Positions 1 through 8,527 are shown, counted from the stretch's first letter. The stretch: 25,036 nt of DNA from a virus (IMGVR_UViG_3300021963_005926:1-25036); one strand, 5' to 3'. Notes: generated by a model from the sequence alone, not told the origin. Translations and numbers: made by a program.

Positions 1-8
1 GGTTATAA

Positions 9-1514
9 ATGAAGACGTATAAAGATGGCGCGGAAGAAATCAAACAGAAACTGGATGAAGTAAGTCCCACTTTCTGTTTGGCGAAATGGAATATGGTGAG
101 TATGCATCTTACTAATGGTAAGACGCATAGTTGCTACCATCCGCCAACACATGACATTCCTCTAGAGGGATTATCTGAGAATCCAGGATTACTTCACAAT
201 ACTCCGCAGAAAATCGAAGAACGTGCTATGATGCGCAGAGGCGAGCGACCAAAAGGTTGTTCGTACTGTTGGCGTATTGAAGATGCAGGTCATACTAGCG
301 ATCGACACTATCGTAGCAGCGAATGGTGGAACTCTCCAGACTTCGAGAAAATTGCCTTTAATACAGAAATGGATACTACAATCACTCCTGCATATGTTGA
401 GGTAAATTTCAATCAGGCATGTAACTTCAAATGTATCTACTGCAGTCCGCACTTGAGCACAACGTGGCAAGAAGAAGCGGAAAAATATGGTGCATATATT
501 CTAAAAGATGCAGCACATAATCATCTCGGCGCATTGACTGAGTATGGATTGATGCCAAAGAAAGTATCACAGAAAGAAAATCCTTACCTCGAGGCATTCT
601 GGAAATGGTGGCCAGTTCTTTATAAAGAACTGAAGGTTTTTCGCATGACTGGTGGAGAACCTCTTATGGACAATAATACATTTAAAGTTCTAGATTATGT
701 TTATGCAAATCCTAATGCAGATTTACTATTGAGTGTGACTAGTAATCTTTGTCCACCAAAGCAAGAATTGTTTGAAAAGTTTGTTTCTTGTGTAAAAAAA
801 CTAGAAGAAATCCAGATCTGGAAAGATCCGAATAAGTTTAATATTAACAGTGGTAACAATTCTTATGTTAGTCCTGCAATTAAACACTTCTCTCTATTTG
901 TAAGTTGCGATAGCGTAGGAGAACAGGCAGAATATATTAGAACAGGAATGGATTTTAAACTTCTTGATAAAAATATCCGTACATTTCTTCGAGAAACCCA
1001 TGGAACAAATATTACTGTTATTAATACATTTAATATTTTAAGTGTCTCCAAGTTAAAAGAATTTTTACAGTGGATTTTTGATCTACGAGAAGAATTCAGT
1101 TATGACAATCAGCAAGAATTGGTAGTTGATGTTCCAGGGCATCCACCGTTTATTCATCAACGCAAAGAACGAATTACGTTTGATATTCCGATCCTCCATA
1201 CGCCATCTTGGTTGAGTATTAAAAATGCTGATTCCGATATGATTGCAATTATGGAGGAATGCGTTGAATTTATGCGTAATAATGTGCCAGAGAATTTTTC
1301 GCAAAGTTTTCGTGGATTCAGACCGCATGAAGTTGACAAGGTTCAGCGCGATCTAGATATTATGAGGCAAGGCAAAGACGAAAGTGAATTGATTATAGAT
1401 ATGATTAGATTCGCACAATATGTTGACGAACTTGATCGTCGGAGGGGCACAAATTTCGTGGATACATTCCCTGAAATGAAGTCATTTTATGAGAGATGTA
1501 AATGTTTGAGTTAG
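9..1514 (+). CDS. Radical SAM protein 1, N-terminal twitch-like cluster domain
   Basis: A 501-residue radical SAM enzyme. The SAM-binding [4Fe-4S] motif CNFKCIYC lies mid-protein (C138, C142, C145) and is followed by a GGEP motif near residue 215, typical of the SAM-binding barrel. Upstream, C23, C42, C84 and C87 (contexts FCLAKW, SCYHP, CSYCW) form a four-cysteine set that I read as an auxiliary iron-sulfur cluster placed N-terminally, as in the twitch-domain radical SAM proteins found in marine phages. Substrate and reaction are unknown. It is the first of six overlapping same-strand genes and a clear paralogue of the third (shared LHNT and CxYCWxxED stretches). It overlaps the next gene by 13 bases, so translation is probably coupled. 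Only eight bases precede the ATG, so its promoter and any earlier operon genes are outside the window. Confidence 0.88.
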   Translation: MKTYKDGAEEIKQKLDEVSPTFCLAKWNMVSMHLTNGKTHSCYHPPTHDIPLEGLSENPGLLHNTPQKIEERAMMRRGERPKGCSYCWRIEDAGHTSDRHYRSSEWWNSPDFEKIAFNTEMDTTITPAYVEVNFNQACNFKCIYCSPHLSTTWQEEAEKYGAYILKDAAHNHLGALTEYGLMPKKVSQKENPYLEAFWKWWPVLYKELKVFRMTGGEPLMDNNTFKVLDYVYANPNADLLLSVTSNLCPPKQELFEKFVSCVKKLEEIQIWKDPNKFNINSGNNSYVSPAIKHFSLFVSCDSVGEQAEYIRTGMDFKLLDKNIRTFLRETHGTNITVINTFNILSVSKLKEFLQWIFDLREEFSYDNQQELVVDVPGHPPFIHQRKERITFDIPILHTPSWLSIKNADSDMIAIMEECVEFMRNNVPENFSQSFRGFRPHEVDKVQRDLDIMRQGKDESELIIDMIRFAQYVDELDRRRGTNFVDTFPEMKSFYERCKCLS

Positions 1515-2656
1515 ATAAAATCCGTCATATTCATTTTGAATTGACTAATAAATGCAATGCTGCTTGTCCATGTTGCGCAAGGCAACATTTCGGTAAGCAA
1601 AATCCATGGTTGGTTCCTCGTGAATTATATCTGGACGATATTAAACGTATTATGCATGATAGTCGTTTGTTGGAGCAAAGCAATATTTTGTATTGCGGAA
1701 ATTATGGCGATCCTTGTATCTCGCGGGATATTATCGAAATTGTTAAATGGTTTAAAGAACAAAAATTTATTCCAGGTGTGACGAGGCAGCAAGTAATCAA
1801 TACAAATGGAGGAATGAAAACTCCAAAGTTTTGGGCAGAACTTGGTGAACAGTTACATAAGAAAGATGAGTGCGGCCGTGTAACATTTAGTATTGACGGA
1901 TTAGAAGATACAAATCACTTTTATCGTCGTCAAGTAAAATGGGATAAACTCTGGGCAAACTTAAATGCATTTCTTGATGCAGGTGGTAGTGCTTGGTGGG
2001 AATTTTTAGTATTCGGGCACAATAAACATCAGGTAGAAGAAGCAAGAGAAATTGCGACTTCTTTAGGAATGACATTTGTTGCAAAAAGACCATTTGGGTT
2101 TGATTCGAGTGGAGGGCAATTAGGATCAAAACCAACAATTCCTGTATATGATATTCATGGTAGATATGAATTTAGTTTGACATCAGAAGAATCTGAAACT
2201 CCTGGTCCAATTGTAGAAGAGCAGTTAAAAGGAAAAACATTCAGACAATATAAATTGGGCGAAATTTCCCATGAATGGAAACCTCTTCCGGCAGAAAAAA
2301 CATTTATGGAAAAAAGTTGCATTAAATGTAAAGCACTTGGTGACTCGGAGTGGTTTAGATCAGATAATTTTTATGTTACTTCATCAGGTCATGTTCTTCC
2401 ATGTTGTTTTATGCACGGACCATTAGAAACTAATCCATATAATTATGCGTCATACCAATTAAAAAATGCTGTTAACATGGATGAATTTGATTTATCTAAC
2501 AAATCACTAGATGAAATTGTTATCAGCGATGAGATGAATAAGACATTTTTTCAAAATATGCATAAACAATCTATTGACGAGGGATCTTTGTTGTTCTGCG
2601 GTGATCATTGTGGAGAATCTGCGCCAATGGATTTACTATATAAGAAAGAAGTATGA
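1502..2656 (+). CDS. Radical SAM protein 2, SPASM-like C-terminus
   Basis: A 384-residue radical SAM protein with the opposite architecture to its neighbour. The CxxxCxxC motif is at the N-terminus (C18, C22, C25; CNAACPCC), and a cysteine-rich C-terminal region holds CIKC, GHVLPCCF and CGDHCG, the pattern of a SPASM auxiliary-cluster domain. SPASM enzymes usually modify peptides or proteins, but some act on sugars or other small molecules, so the substrate cannot be assigned. FSIDG near the middle is a typical barrel strand motif. The ATG sits inside the end of gene 1 and the stop overlaps the start of gene 3 (ATGA), indicating a tightly coupled operon. It is closely related to gene 4 (shared GN[YF]GDP, DTNH.YRR and HQV[ED]EAR stretches). 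Confidence 0.87.
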   Translation: MFELDKIRHIHFELTNKCNAACPCCARQHFGKQNPWLVPRELYLDDIKRIMHDSRLLEQSNILYCGNYGDPCISRDIIEIVKWFKEQKFIPGVTRQQVINTNGGMKTPKFWAELGEQLHKKDECGRVTFSIDGLEDTNHFYRRQVKWDKLWANLNAFLDAGGSAWWEFLVFGHNKHQVEEAREIATSLGMTFVAKRPFGFDSSGGQLGSKPTIPVYDIHGRYEFSLTSEESETPGPIVEEQLKGKTFRQYKLGEISHEWKPLPAEKTFMEKSCIKCKALGDSEWFRSDNFYVTSSGHVLPCCFMHGPLETNPYNYASYQLKNAVNMDEFDLSNKSLDEIVISDEMNKTFFQNMHKQSIDEGSLLFCGDHCGESAPMDLLYKKEV

Positions 2657-4053
2657 TGAGCAGGGAATTAGATTATATTAGAGTTGTCAGAGATGACTTG
2701 AACGCAGTAGGTCACGGTTTCTGTTTACAGAAATGGCGTCATGAAACACTATACCTGCACATGGGAGACAATCATAGTTGTTATCACCCAAGACCTCAAA
2801 AAATTGGATTGGACGAGATTAAAACTAATCCATCTGCATTGCACAATACTAAATGGAAAAAACATCAGAGAAAAACAATGCTCGAGGGCGGAAGACCCGA
2901 TGAGTGTTATTACTGCTGGAATGTAGAAGACCTTCCTGGAGAACATTTCAGCGATCGTATGTTTCACAATTCCAGTCATTGGCTTAGAAATCCCAAAAAA
3001 GAAATTGAAACCATTAAAAATCTTGCATGGGATGCAGATGTAAATCCATATTTTCTTGAAGTAAGTTTTGGCGCAGGTTGCAACTTCAAATGTGGATACT
3101 GTTGTCCACAGGCATCATCTTTATGGGAAGATGAAATCAAACAGCACGGTAACTATGATATTAGTTACAATCAATACGGCATCGATTATCTACAAAATAC
3201 TAAAGTTTATCGAGATGATGAACCGAATCCGTATATTGATGCGTTTTGGGAATGGTGGCCAGAATTAAAGAAGGAACTACGAGTACTCCGTCTGACAGGA
3301 GGAGAGGCACTGATCAATTCAAATACAATGAAATTATTTAAGTTGATTGAAGAAGGCGACGACACTTCGCACTTAGAATTGAATTTAAATTCAAATCTAG
3401 GAGTTTCTAATGCTCGTGTTATTCGTTTTGCTAATTCTGTAAAGAGTATGTTAGAAAATAAAAAGATTCAAGCATTTAAATTATATACCAGTCTAGAGGC
3501 ATGGGGTGCTCGGGCAGAATATATGCGCAGAGGGTTGAAGCAGGATTTATGGTTGCAGAATGTGGAGACATATTTAGAAACTGTTCCTGATGTTCAAATT
3601 TCTGTTATGTGCACATATAATATTCTTTGCGTCGCTTCTTTCCGACCATTCCTCGAAAAGATTTTAGAATTACGGGATAAGTGGGGTAAAGATAGAATTG
3701 GGTTTGATACGCCATATCTTAAAGAACCACCACATTGGATGATTAATCTTCTTCCCCCTGAGTGGGTTTCCTATTTTGATTCTGATATGGAATTTATTCG
3801 TGATAATATTACTCCATATGGTTCTCGGGGAGGATTCAACGAACACGAATGGGAAAAGATGAAACGTGTTCGTAACTACTTTGTAGAAGGCGGTCCAATG
3901 ATCACAGAAGATTTGATTCTACGTGGAAGAAAAGACTTTTATAAGTTCTTTTCTGAATATGATAGGCGTTCTCCTGGTCTTAATCTTTTGGAAACCTTTC
4001 CGGAATACAAAGATTTTTACTATATGTGCAAGGAACTAAACGATGCAGGTTGA
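2653..4053 (+). CDS. Radical SAM protein 3, N-terminal twitch-like cluster domain
   Basis: A 466-residue paralogue of protein 1. The radical SAM motif CNFKCGYC is at C143, C147 and C150, followed by LTGGEAL (a variant of the GGEP motif). The N-terminal cysteine set is C24, C43, C85 and C88 (FCLQKW, SCYHP, CYYCW), with the same spacing as protein 1. The start overlaps the previous stop as ATGA; a second in-frame ATG directly follows at 2656, and either could be used. The resemblance of genes 1 to 3 and 2 to 4 shows that a two-gene unit was duplicated. The function is a radical-based modification of unknown target. Confidence 0.87.
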   Translation: MMSRELDYIRVVRDDLNAVGHGFCLQKWRHETLYLHMGDNHSCYHPRPQKIGLDEIKTNPSALHNTKWKKHQRKTMLEGGRPDECYYCWNVEDLPGEHFSDRMFHNSSHWLRNPKKEIETIKNLAWDADVNPYFLEVSFGAGCNFKCGYCCPQASSLWEDEIKQHGNYDISYNQYGIDYLQNTKVYRDDEPNPYIDAFWEWWPELKKELRVLRLTGGEALINSNTMKLFKLIEEGDDTSHLELNLNSNLGVSNARVIRFANSVKSMLENKKIQAFKLYTSLEAWGARAEYMRRGLKQDLWLQNVETYLETVPDVQISVMCTYNILCVASFRPFLEKILELRDKWGKDRIGFDTPYLKEPPHWMINLLPPEWVSYFDSDMEFIRDNITPYGSRGGFNEHEWEKMKRVRNYFVEGGPMITEDLILRGRKDFYKFFSEYDRRSPGLNLLETFPEYKDFYYMCKELNDAG

Positions 4054-5296
4054 ACCATTATATAATTCATGGCGCGATATTACTGCCATGCACATAGAAC
4101 TCACAAACAGATGCAATGCTGCATGTTCTATGTGCCCGAGATATATTGACAATGGAGCAAAAATAAATCCCAATCTTACTTTGACTGAGGTAACATTAGA
4201 ACATTTTAAAGAATGGTTCCCTCCTGATTTTGTAAAGCAATTGCGAAGAGTTTATGCTTGTGGTAATTTCGGGGATCCTATTGCTGCTAAAGATACGCTT
4301 GAAATATTTAAATACATGCGAGAATGTAATGATCGACTTGCATTAGTCTTGCACACCAATGGCAGTGCAAGATCTGCGAGTTGGTGGCAGGAATTAGGGT
4401 CTATCATGCAGGGTAAAAATCATGCAGATGATAGTGTTGTATTTTCTGTTGATGGTCTGTGGGATACAAATCATCTTTACAGAAGAAACACCAACTTTGA
4501 TAAAATTTATGAGAATATGAAGGCATATACTGGTGCTGGTGGTAGAGCAAAATGGGATTTTATTGCCTTTGACTACAACGAACACCAAGTAGATGAGGCT
4601 CGTCAACTTGCCCAAGATATGGGATTTGCTTATTTTAATGTAAAACGCACTACAAGATGGGAAGGATCTGATAGTGATGGCAGGGGATATTATAAGGTAA
4701 AAAATCCAGATGGATCTTCATATTTTATTCGCCAACCATTAAATCCAGATTTACAGCATGATAACGAAACAGCGTTTAAAAAGATACTCCCTCCGCAATG
4801 GATTTCAAACGAAGAGTTTTCTCGATTGATGCCAGAAGGCACTGAGGAATACTATTCAATGTATGATAGTATTACCAGAGAAAATATGAAGATCAAGCAT
4901 AATAGTATGGGCATTACATGCCGAGCAAAACTTGGACCATATCAATCGAATAATGAAATTTTCTTGTCAGCAACAGGCCATGTATTTCCGTGTTGTTTTC
5001 TTGGCGGTGAACCGTGGAGATACGGAACAGACACCTGGAATCCAAATGATACGTCATTGAAAATGATTGAGTTGAATGGCGGTATGGATTCAATAGACTT
5101 ACACCATAATACACTAGAAGAAATTGTCAACAGTCCATATATTCAGCGGTATCTTCCTCTAAGTTTTGAGCGTGGTAGTAATATGAGAAGTTACCAATGC
5201 AGTTCTTGCTGCGGGAGCGAATATAATAAACTTGATCAAGGAGAACTTGGTATGAATAACCGTTCTGCTGCTAAAGCATCTGCGCAAAATGTCTGA
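4043..5296 (+). CDS. Radical SAM protein 4, SPASM-like C-terminus
   Basis: A 417-residue paralogue of protein 2. The radical SAM motif CNAACSMC is at C24, C28 and C31; FSVDG marks the barrel. The C-terminal region carries a cysteine in GITCRAK, then GHVFPCCF, then CSSCC, consistent with a SPASM domain binding one or two extra iron-sulfur clusters. It overlaps gene 3 by 11 bases and gene 5 by 8 bases. It is the second SPASM member of the duplicated twitch + SPASM pair. Divergence from protein 2 is considerable outside the motifs, so the two copies may act on different substrates or different positions of one substrate (inference). Confidence 0.87.
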   Translation: MQVEPLYNSWRDITAMHIELTNRCNAACSMCPRYIDNGAKINPNLTLTEVTLEHFKEWFPPDFVKQLRRVYACGNFGDPIAAKDTLEIFKYMRECNDRLALVLHTNGSARSASWWQELGSIMQGKNHADDSVVFSVDGLWDTNHLYRRNTNFDKIYENMKAYTGAGGRAKWDFIAFDYNEHQVDEARQLAQDMGFAYFNVKRTTRWEGSDSDGRGYYKVKNPDGSSYFIRQPLNPDLQHDNETAFKKILPPQWISNEEFSRLMPEGTEEYYSMYDSITRENMKIKHNSMGITCRAKLGPYQSNNEIFLSATGHVFPCCFLGGEPWRYGTDTWNPNDTSLKMIELNGGMDSIDLHHNTLEEIVNSPYIQRYLPLSFERGSNMRSYQCSSCCGSEYNKLDQGELGMNNRSAAKASAQNV

Positions 5297-6491
5297 TACC
5301 ATCTGCGTATATCCTTGGATGTTACTTAGCGTTGGCGCTAGTGGGACATTACGACCATGTTGTAATGCCACAAATGAGATAATTTGGGAAGATGAACACG
5401 AACCGAGTCGTATTACTGACGATAAACCATCTGAGGATATTTTAAACACTAAAACGCATCGCGAATTGCGCGAACAGATGCTTGCTGGTATTAAACCTTC
5501 TGCATGCAAGAGATGTTGGACAATGGAAGCGGAAGGCGCAGAGAGTTTTCGTAATGCGGCAAATTCTAGATGGCAAGGTGAATACACTAGAATAATTCAG
5601 AAAAAATCCACCTTACCCTCGGGAGTCAGAAGAATTGAACTTGACCTTGGAACAAAATGTAATCTAAAGTGCAGAATGTGTGGTCCATATAGCAGTTCTC
5701 TCATTCAGAAAGAAATGCTGTCTAATGACTCCCCAGAAGTATTAGAGTATTATGGTTTCTCGGACACAAACTTCCCATCTGATTGGGTAGAAGTTAAAGA
5801 CATACGAGAACTTCTTTCTGTGCATGCACATACGATAGAAGAAATGTATTTAATTGGCGGAGAACCTCTGATTATTCCTGCCCACACAGAATTGTTAGAG
5901 TGGTTAGTCGAATCTGGGCACTCAAAGCACATAAAAATCGTTTATAATACGAACGGTATTACTATTGGTAACAAATTTATTGAGTTATGGAAACAGTTTA
6001 GGCATGTTCATTTATCAGTAAGTATTGATGGTATCTATGAACAATATGAGTATATTAGATTTCCTGCCAAATGGGATACTATAGAAAATAATCTTAATAA
6101 AATTATTTCTATTCAAAATGTATCTGTTGGAATTAGTACTACAATTCAAAATTTAACATTATCAACAATGGCAAATTTTGTTCAATGGGCTGAAAATTTA
6201 AAAATTGATGTTAATTTTATTCCCGTTCATCATCCATCGTTTCTTTCTCCGCATATAATGCCCAAAGTATGGTATTTGAAATTTATTGAAGAAATCGAGA
6301 AGATAGAAGTTACACAAACAAATTTAAAATATTCTGTTCTGTCAATGCTTTCGCAATTAAAATCTAACGTAGAAAATTGTGATACTACAATAGATAAGCA
6401 AAAACTATTCATCAAAAGAATGGAAACACTAGACAAAATCCGTAAACAAAATTTGTTTGATGTTCATCCGTGGGCAAAAGACATTGTCTAA
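5289..6491 (+). CDS. Radical SAM protein 5, short N-terminal twitch-like type
   Basis: A 400-residue radical SAM protein. The catalytic motif CNLKCRMC is at C124, C128 and C131, preceded by the IELDLGTK strand and followed by YLIGGEPL. The N-terminal set C6, C24 (in RPCC), C73 and C76 (CKRCW) matches the spacing of proteins 1 and 3 but in a shorter form. SVSIDG marks a later barrel strand. The ATG lies inside the end of gene 4 (8-base overlap). It belongs to the same broad family as protein 6, with which it shares the RPCC/NPCC and CGP[YD][SN]SS contexts. Target unknown. Confidence 0.86.
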   Translation: MSDTICVYPWMLLSVGASGTLRPCCNATNEIIWEDEHEPSRITDDKPSEDILNTKTHRELREQMLAGIKPSACKRCWTMEAEGAESFRNAANSRWQGEYTRIIQKKSTLPSGVRRIELDLGTKCNLKCRMCGPYSSSLIQKEMLSNDSPEVLEYYGFSDTNFPSDWVEVKDIRELLSVHAHTIEEMYLIGGEPLIIPAHTELLEWLVESGHSKHIKIVYNTNGITIGNKFIELWKQFRHVHLSVSIDGIYEQYEYIRFPAKWDTIENNLNKIISIQNVSVGISTTIQNLTLSTMANFVQWAENLKIDVNFIPVHHPSFLSPHIMPKVWYLKFIEEIEKIEVTQTNLKYSVLSMLSQLKSNVENCDTTIDKQKLFIKRMETLDKIRKQNLFDVHPWAKDIV

Positions 6492-7617
6492 TCTGACATG
6501 TAAAGTTGCAAAGTATGGGATAGAATTAGATGCACAGGGAAATATTAATCCCTGCTGTTATGCAAAACCTCTTGTTTCATTAAATGATATGACTTTAGAT
6601 CAAGCATGGAATTCTAAAGAAAGATTGCAACTTCTATCAAATTTAGAAAATGGAATCCAAGATCCGCATTGTTTGAGTTGTTGGGACGAAGAGAAGGCAG
6701 GCAGACAAAGTAAGAGAATGCGAGAAAATGAAAGACTCGTAAATTATACTGGCGATGCAGAAAGTCCGTATTTGGTTGATATTAAACCATGGAATACTTG
6801 TAATCTTAGATGTAGAATTTGCGGACCTGATAATAGTAGTTCTTGGGTTAATGAATTTTCTATTGTAGAAAATAAGAAATACGATGGTTTTGATCAAAAA
6901 TATTATTTAGCAGAAAATAGCAATTTCTGGGATACGATGGAAAACTGGTTAGTACATGCAGAATATATTGACTTCTATGGAGGAGAACCACTTCTAATTA
7001 AAAAACCATGGAAGTTGTTGGAGAAAAATGCAGTAAGCGGTCGTAGTAAAGAACAAGAATTACAATTTAATACCAATACCACAATACCACTTTCAGAAAC
7101 TCAGTTACAAACTTTACTGCAGTTTAAGAAGATCAATATTGCATTAAGTATAGATGGTATAGAAGAACAGTTTGAATACTTAAGATATCCTGGAAAATGG
7201 GATACAACTCTGAAAAATATTGATGATTATATCGAATATGGAATTAAATACGAAAATATAAATGTCAGTTTTTGTTGCACTGTGAGTATTCACAATCTTT
7301 GGTATGTGGTAGAATTTGATCAATATATCAAAGGTCGGTATGGTAATGATACTAAAATCTGGTATAATATATTGTTTGGACCTGATTGTATGCGAATAAC
7401 AAATATTCCAGAGAATGTCAAACTGCTAGTAAAGAATAAAATAAATTCGTCATCATCAGATTTTCTTGTGAATAGTATAATTGACTTTATGGAAATGGAA
7501 CCGTATAAACAAGGAAGTCTTGAGATATTTAAACAAACAACATTAAAATATGATGATCATAGAAACCAAAATTTCACACAGACATTTCCTGAATGGTCAT
7601 CTATTTTGGGGATTTAA
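6460..7617 (+). CDS. Radical SAM protein 6, short N-terminal twitch-like type
   Basis: A roughly 385-residue radical SAM protein with CNLRCRIC at C114, C118 and C121 and YGGEPL downstream; LSIDG marks a later strand. The N-terminal auxiliary set is C14, C32 (NPCC), C71 and C74 (CLSCW). The start is uncertain. The first ATG (6460) has no Shine-Dalgarno sequence, and alignment with protein 5 suggests that a TTG at 6484 could be the true start, giving an 8-base overlap like that between genes 4 and 5. It is the last gene of the cassette; a late-promoter-like box sits on its stop codon. Substrate unknown. Confidence 0.85.
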   Translation: MFIRGQKTLSNLTCKVAKYGIELDAQGNINPCCYAKPLVSLNDMTLDQAWNSKERLQLLSNLENGIQDPHCLSCWDEEKAGRQSKRMRENERLVNYTGDAESPYLVDIKPWNTCNLRCRICGPDNSSSWVNEFSIVENKKYDGFDQKYYLAENSNFWDTMENWLVHAEYIDFYGGEPLLIKKPWKLLEKNAVSGRSKEQELQFNTNTTIPLSETQLQTLLQFKKINIALSIDGIEEQFEYLRYPGKWDTTLKNIDDYIEYGIKYENINVSFCCTVSIHNLWYVVEFDQYIKGRYGNDTKIWYNILFGPDCMRITNIPENVKLLVKNKINSSSSDFLVNSIIDFMEMEPYKQGSLEIFKQTTLKYDDHRNQNFTQTFPEWSSILGI

Positions 7618-7623
7618 TAAATA
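7614..7623 (+). promoter_or_regulatory. T4-late-type promoter box (candidate)
   Basis: TTAATAAATA contains AATAAATA, a 7-of-8 match to the T4 late promoter box TATAAATA. It overlaps the stop codon of the sixth radical SAM gene and lies just before the next ATG. Predicted initiation about 7 bases downstream would give an almost leaderless message. Short AT-rich motifs arise by chance, so this rests mainly on its repeated placement at gene junctions in the window. Confidence 0.4.
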
Positions 7624-7628
7624 GATAC

Positions 7629-7907
7629 ATGGCAGAGATACTGAAATTTCCAGATCGGTTTTTTCCACATAGACGGTATCGTATATCTCTTTATACGGAC
7701 TTTGACGTAGAACTTGTGCTTACTGCATTGAATACTTATCCGGAATGCGATAAGAGATATACTCCAGAAATGTTGAATACATTAGATCCAATTTTTGTCA
7801 GAAAAGCACTTGACTTTTGTATGGATAACAGTATAATAAGTGATGTCGCCAAGGTTGCGATACAACATATAATTGATAATATGGAAGAGATTCCTTTTGA
7901 CGAGTAA
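7629..7907 (+). CDS. Small hypothetical protein (92 aa)
   Basis: I do not recognise this protein. It starts MAEILKFPDRFFPHRRYRISLYTDF and ends with an acidic tail (EEIPFDE). It looks soluble and mostly helical, with two cysteines and no membrane segment. The ATG at 7629 was chosen because an upstream in-frame start would run back through the promoter-like box and into the preceding gene. It lies between the radical SAM cassette and a conserved phage gene. The ISLYTDFDVELVL stretch suggests an alternating strand/helix fold, but no function can be assigned. Confidence 0.7.
   Translation: MAEILKFPDRFFPHRRYRISLYTDFDVELVLTALNTYPECDKRYTPEMLNTLDPIFVRKALDFCMDNSIISDVAKVAIQHIIDNMEEIPFDE
7810..7837 (+). 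promoter_or_regulatory. Sigma70-type promoter candidate inside a gene
   Basis: TTGACT (7810-7815) and a perfect TATAAT (7832-7837) are separated by 16 bases. The predicted start is about 70 bases upstream of the ATG at 7914. It lies inside the preceding coding sequence, so it could give separate expression of the 7914 gene by host RNA polymerase. The same TTGACTT element begins the promoters at 9638 and 10343. Confidence 0.45.
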
Positions 7908-7913
7908 TATATT

Positions 7914-8453
7914 ATGAATATTTTTTATCTTGACAGTAATGTTACCAAATGCGCAGAATACCATAACGACAAACATGTCGTTAAAATGATCCTCGAGTAT
8001 GCTCAGTTACTTTCGACTGCGCATCGTGTATTAGACGGTAAGGAATATGTCGATGCCTCCTCTGGAAGAAAAATCAAGCGGTGGCGACTTGAGGATACGG
8101 CATTTGAGGCAGAACTATACAAAGCAACGCACATCAATCATCCGAGTGCTGTTTGGGTTCGCCAGTCTAACAATAATTATAACTGGCTTGTATGTCTATT
8201 CCAATCCCTCTTGTTGGAATATACTCATCGATATGGTAAACACCATGCATGCGAGCGACTAGTTTACTGGTTGCGCAAACCACCTGCTAATATTCCAGTA
8301 GGGTATCTGACGCAACCAACTCCTGCTATGCCAGATGAATACAAAGTTCCCGATTCGGTTCAGTCCTACCGCAACTATTATATCGGTGCTAAAAAAAGTA
8401 TGGCAAACTGGAAAAAACGTCCCGTTCCAGACTGGTGGGAGGTCGCAACTTAA
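7914..8453 (+). CDS. Conserved phage protein of unknown function (179 aa)
   Basis: It starts MNIFYLDSNVTKCAEYHNDKHVVKMILE and has further striking blocks: AQLLSTAHRVLDG, INHPSAVWVRQS and a C-terminal SYRNYYIGAKK with WKKRPVPDWW. I recall this general pattern from uncharacterised proteins of marine T4-like phages, but I cannot name a family with certainty. It is rich in His, Trp and Tyr, with the HNDKH cluster near residues 17-21 as a possible metal or active site (inference). It has no signal peptide or membrane segment. The Shine-Dalgarno sequence is weak, and the start is set by the conserved-looking N-terminus. The stop codon overlaps a second late-promoter-like box. Confidence 0.8.
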   Translation: MNIFYLDSNVTKCAEYHNDKHVVKMILEYAQLLSTAHRVLDGKEYVDASSGRKIKRWRLEDTAFEAELYKATHINHPSAVWVRQSNNNYNWLVCLFQSLLLEYTHRYGKHHACERLVYWLRKPPANIPVGYLTQPTPAMPDEYKVPDSVQSYRNYYIGAKKSMANWKKRPVPDWWEVAT

Positions 8454-8459
8454 TAAATA
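8450..8459 (+). promoter_or_regulatory. T4-late-type promoter box (candidate)
   Basis: The same TTAATAAATA decamer as at 7614, again overlapping the stop codon of the upstream gene. Transcription from it would start near 8465, at the ATG of a 20-codon ORF, and stop at the hairpin terminator ending near 8560, so it could drive a transcript of about 95 bases. Confidence 0.4.
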
Positions 8460-8464
8460 CTTAC

Positions 8465-8527
8465 ATGAGAGAAAAAAGAACAATTCCTCCGATTCCAATT
8501 TCAGATACCGATGTCCTCGGTAATTAA
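8465..8527 (+). CDS. Possible 20-residue peptide MREKRTIPPIPISDTDVLGN
   Basis: A short ORF between a late-promoter-like box and a strong terminator. Its stop codon forms the first bases of the terminator stem. It has no ribosome binding site, so it may instead be the body of a small RNA or chance. The peptide is proline- and isoleucine-rich and matches nothing I know. Listed because it fills the only transcribed space between the 179-aa gene and phoH. Confidence 0.25.
   Translation: MREKRTIPPIPISDTDVLGN

Noticed and set aside
4-11. A late-promoter-like TATAAATG at the window start
   Set aside because: It contains the start codon of the first gene, and the upstream context is missing, so it cannot be judged.
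9-7617. A peptide-modification (RiPP) cluster
   Set aside because: SPASM enzymes often modify peptides, but no short precursor gene, leader-binding domain, protease or exporter is visible in or next to the cassette.
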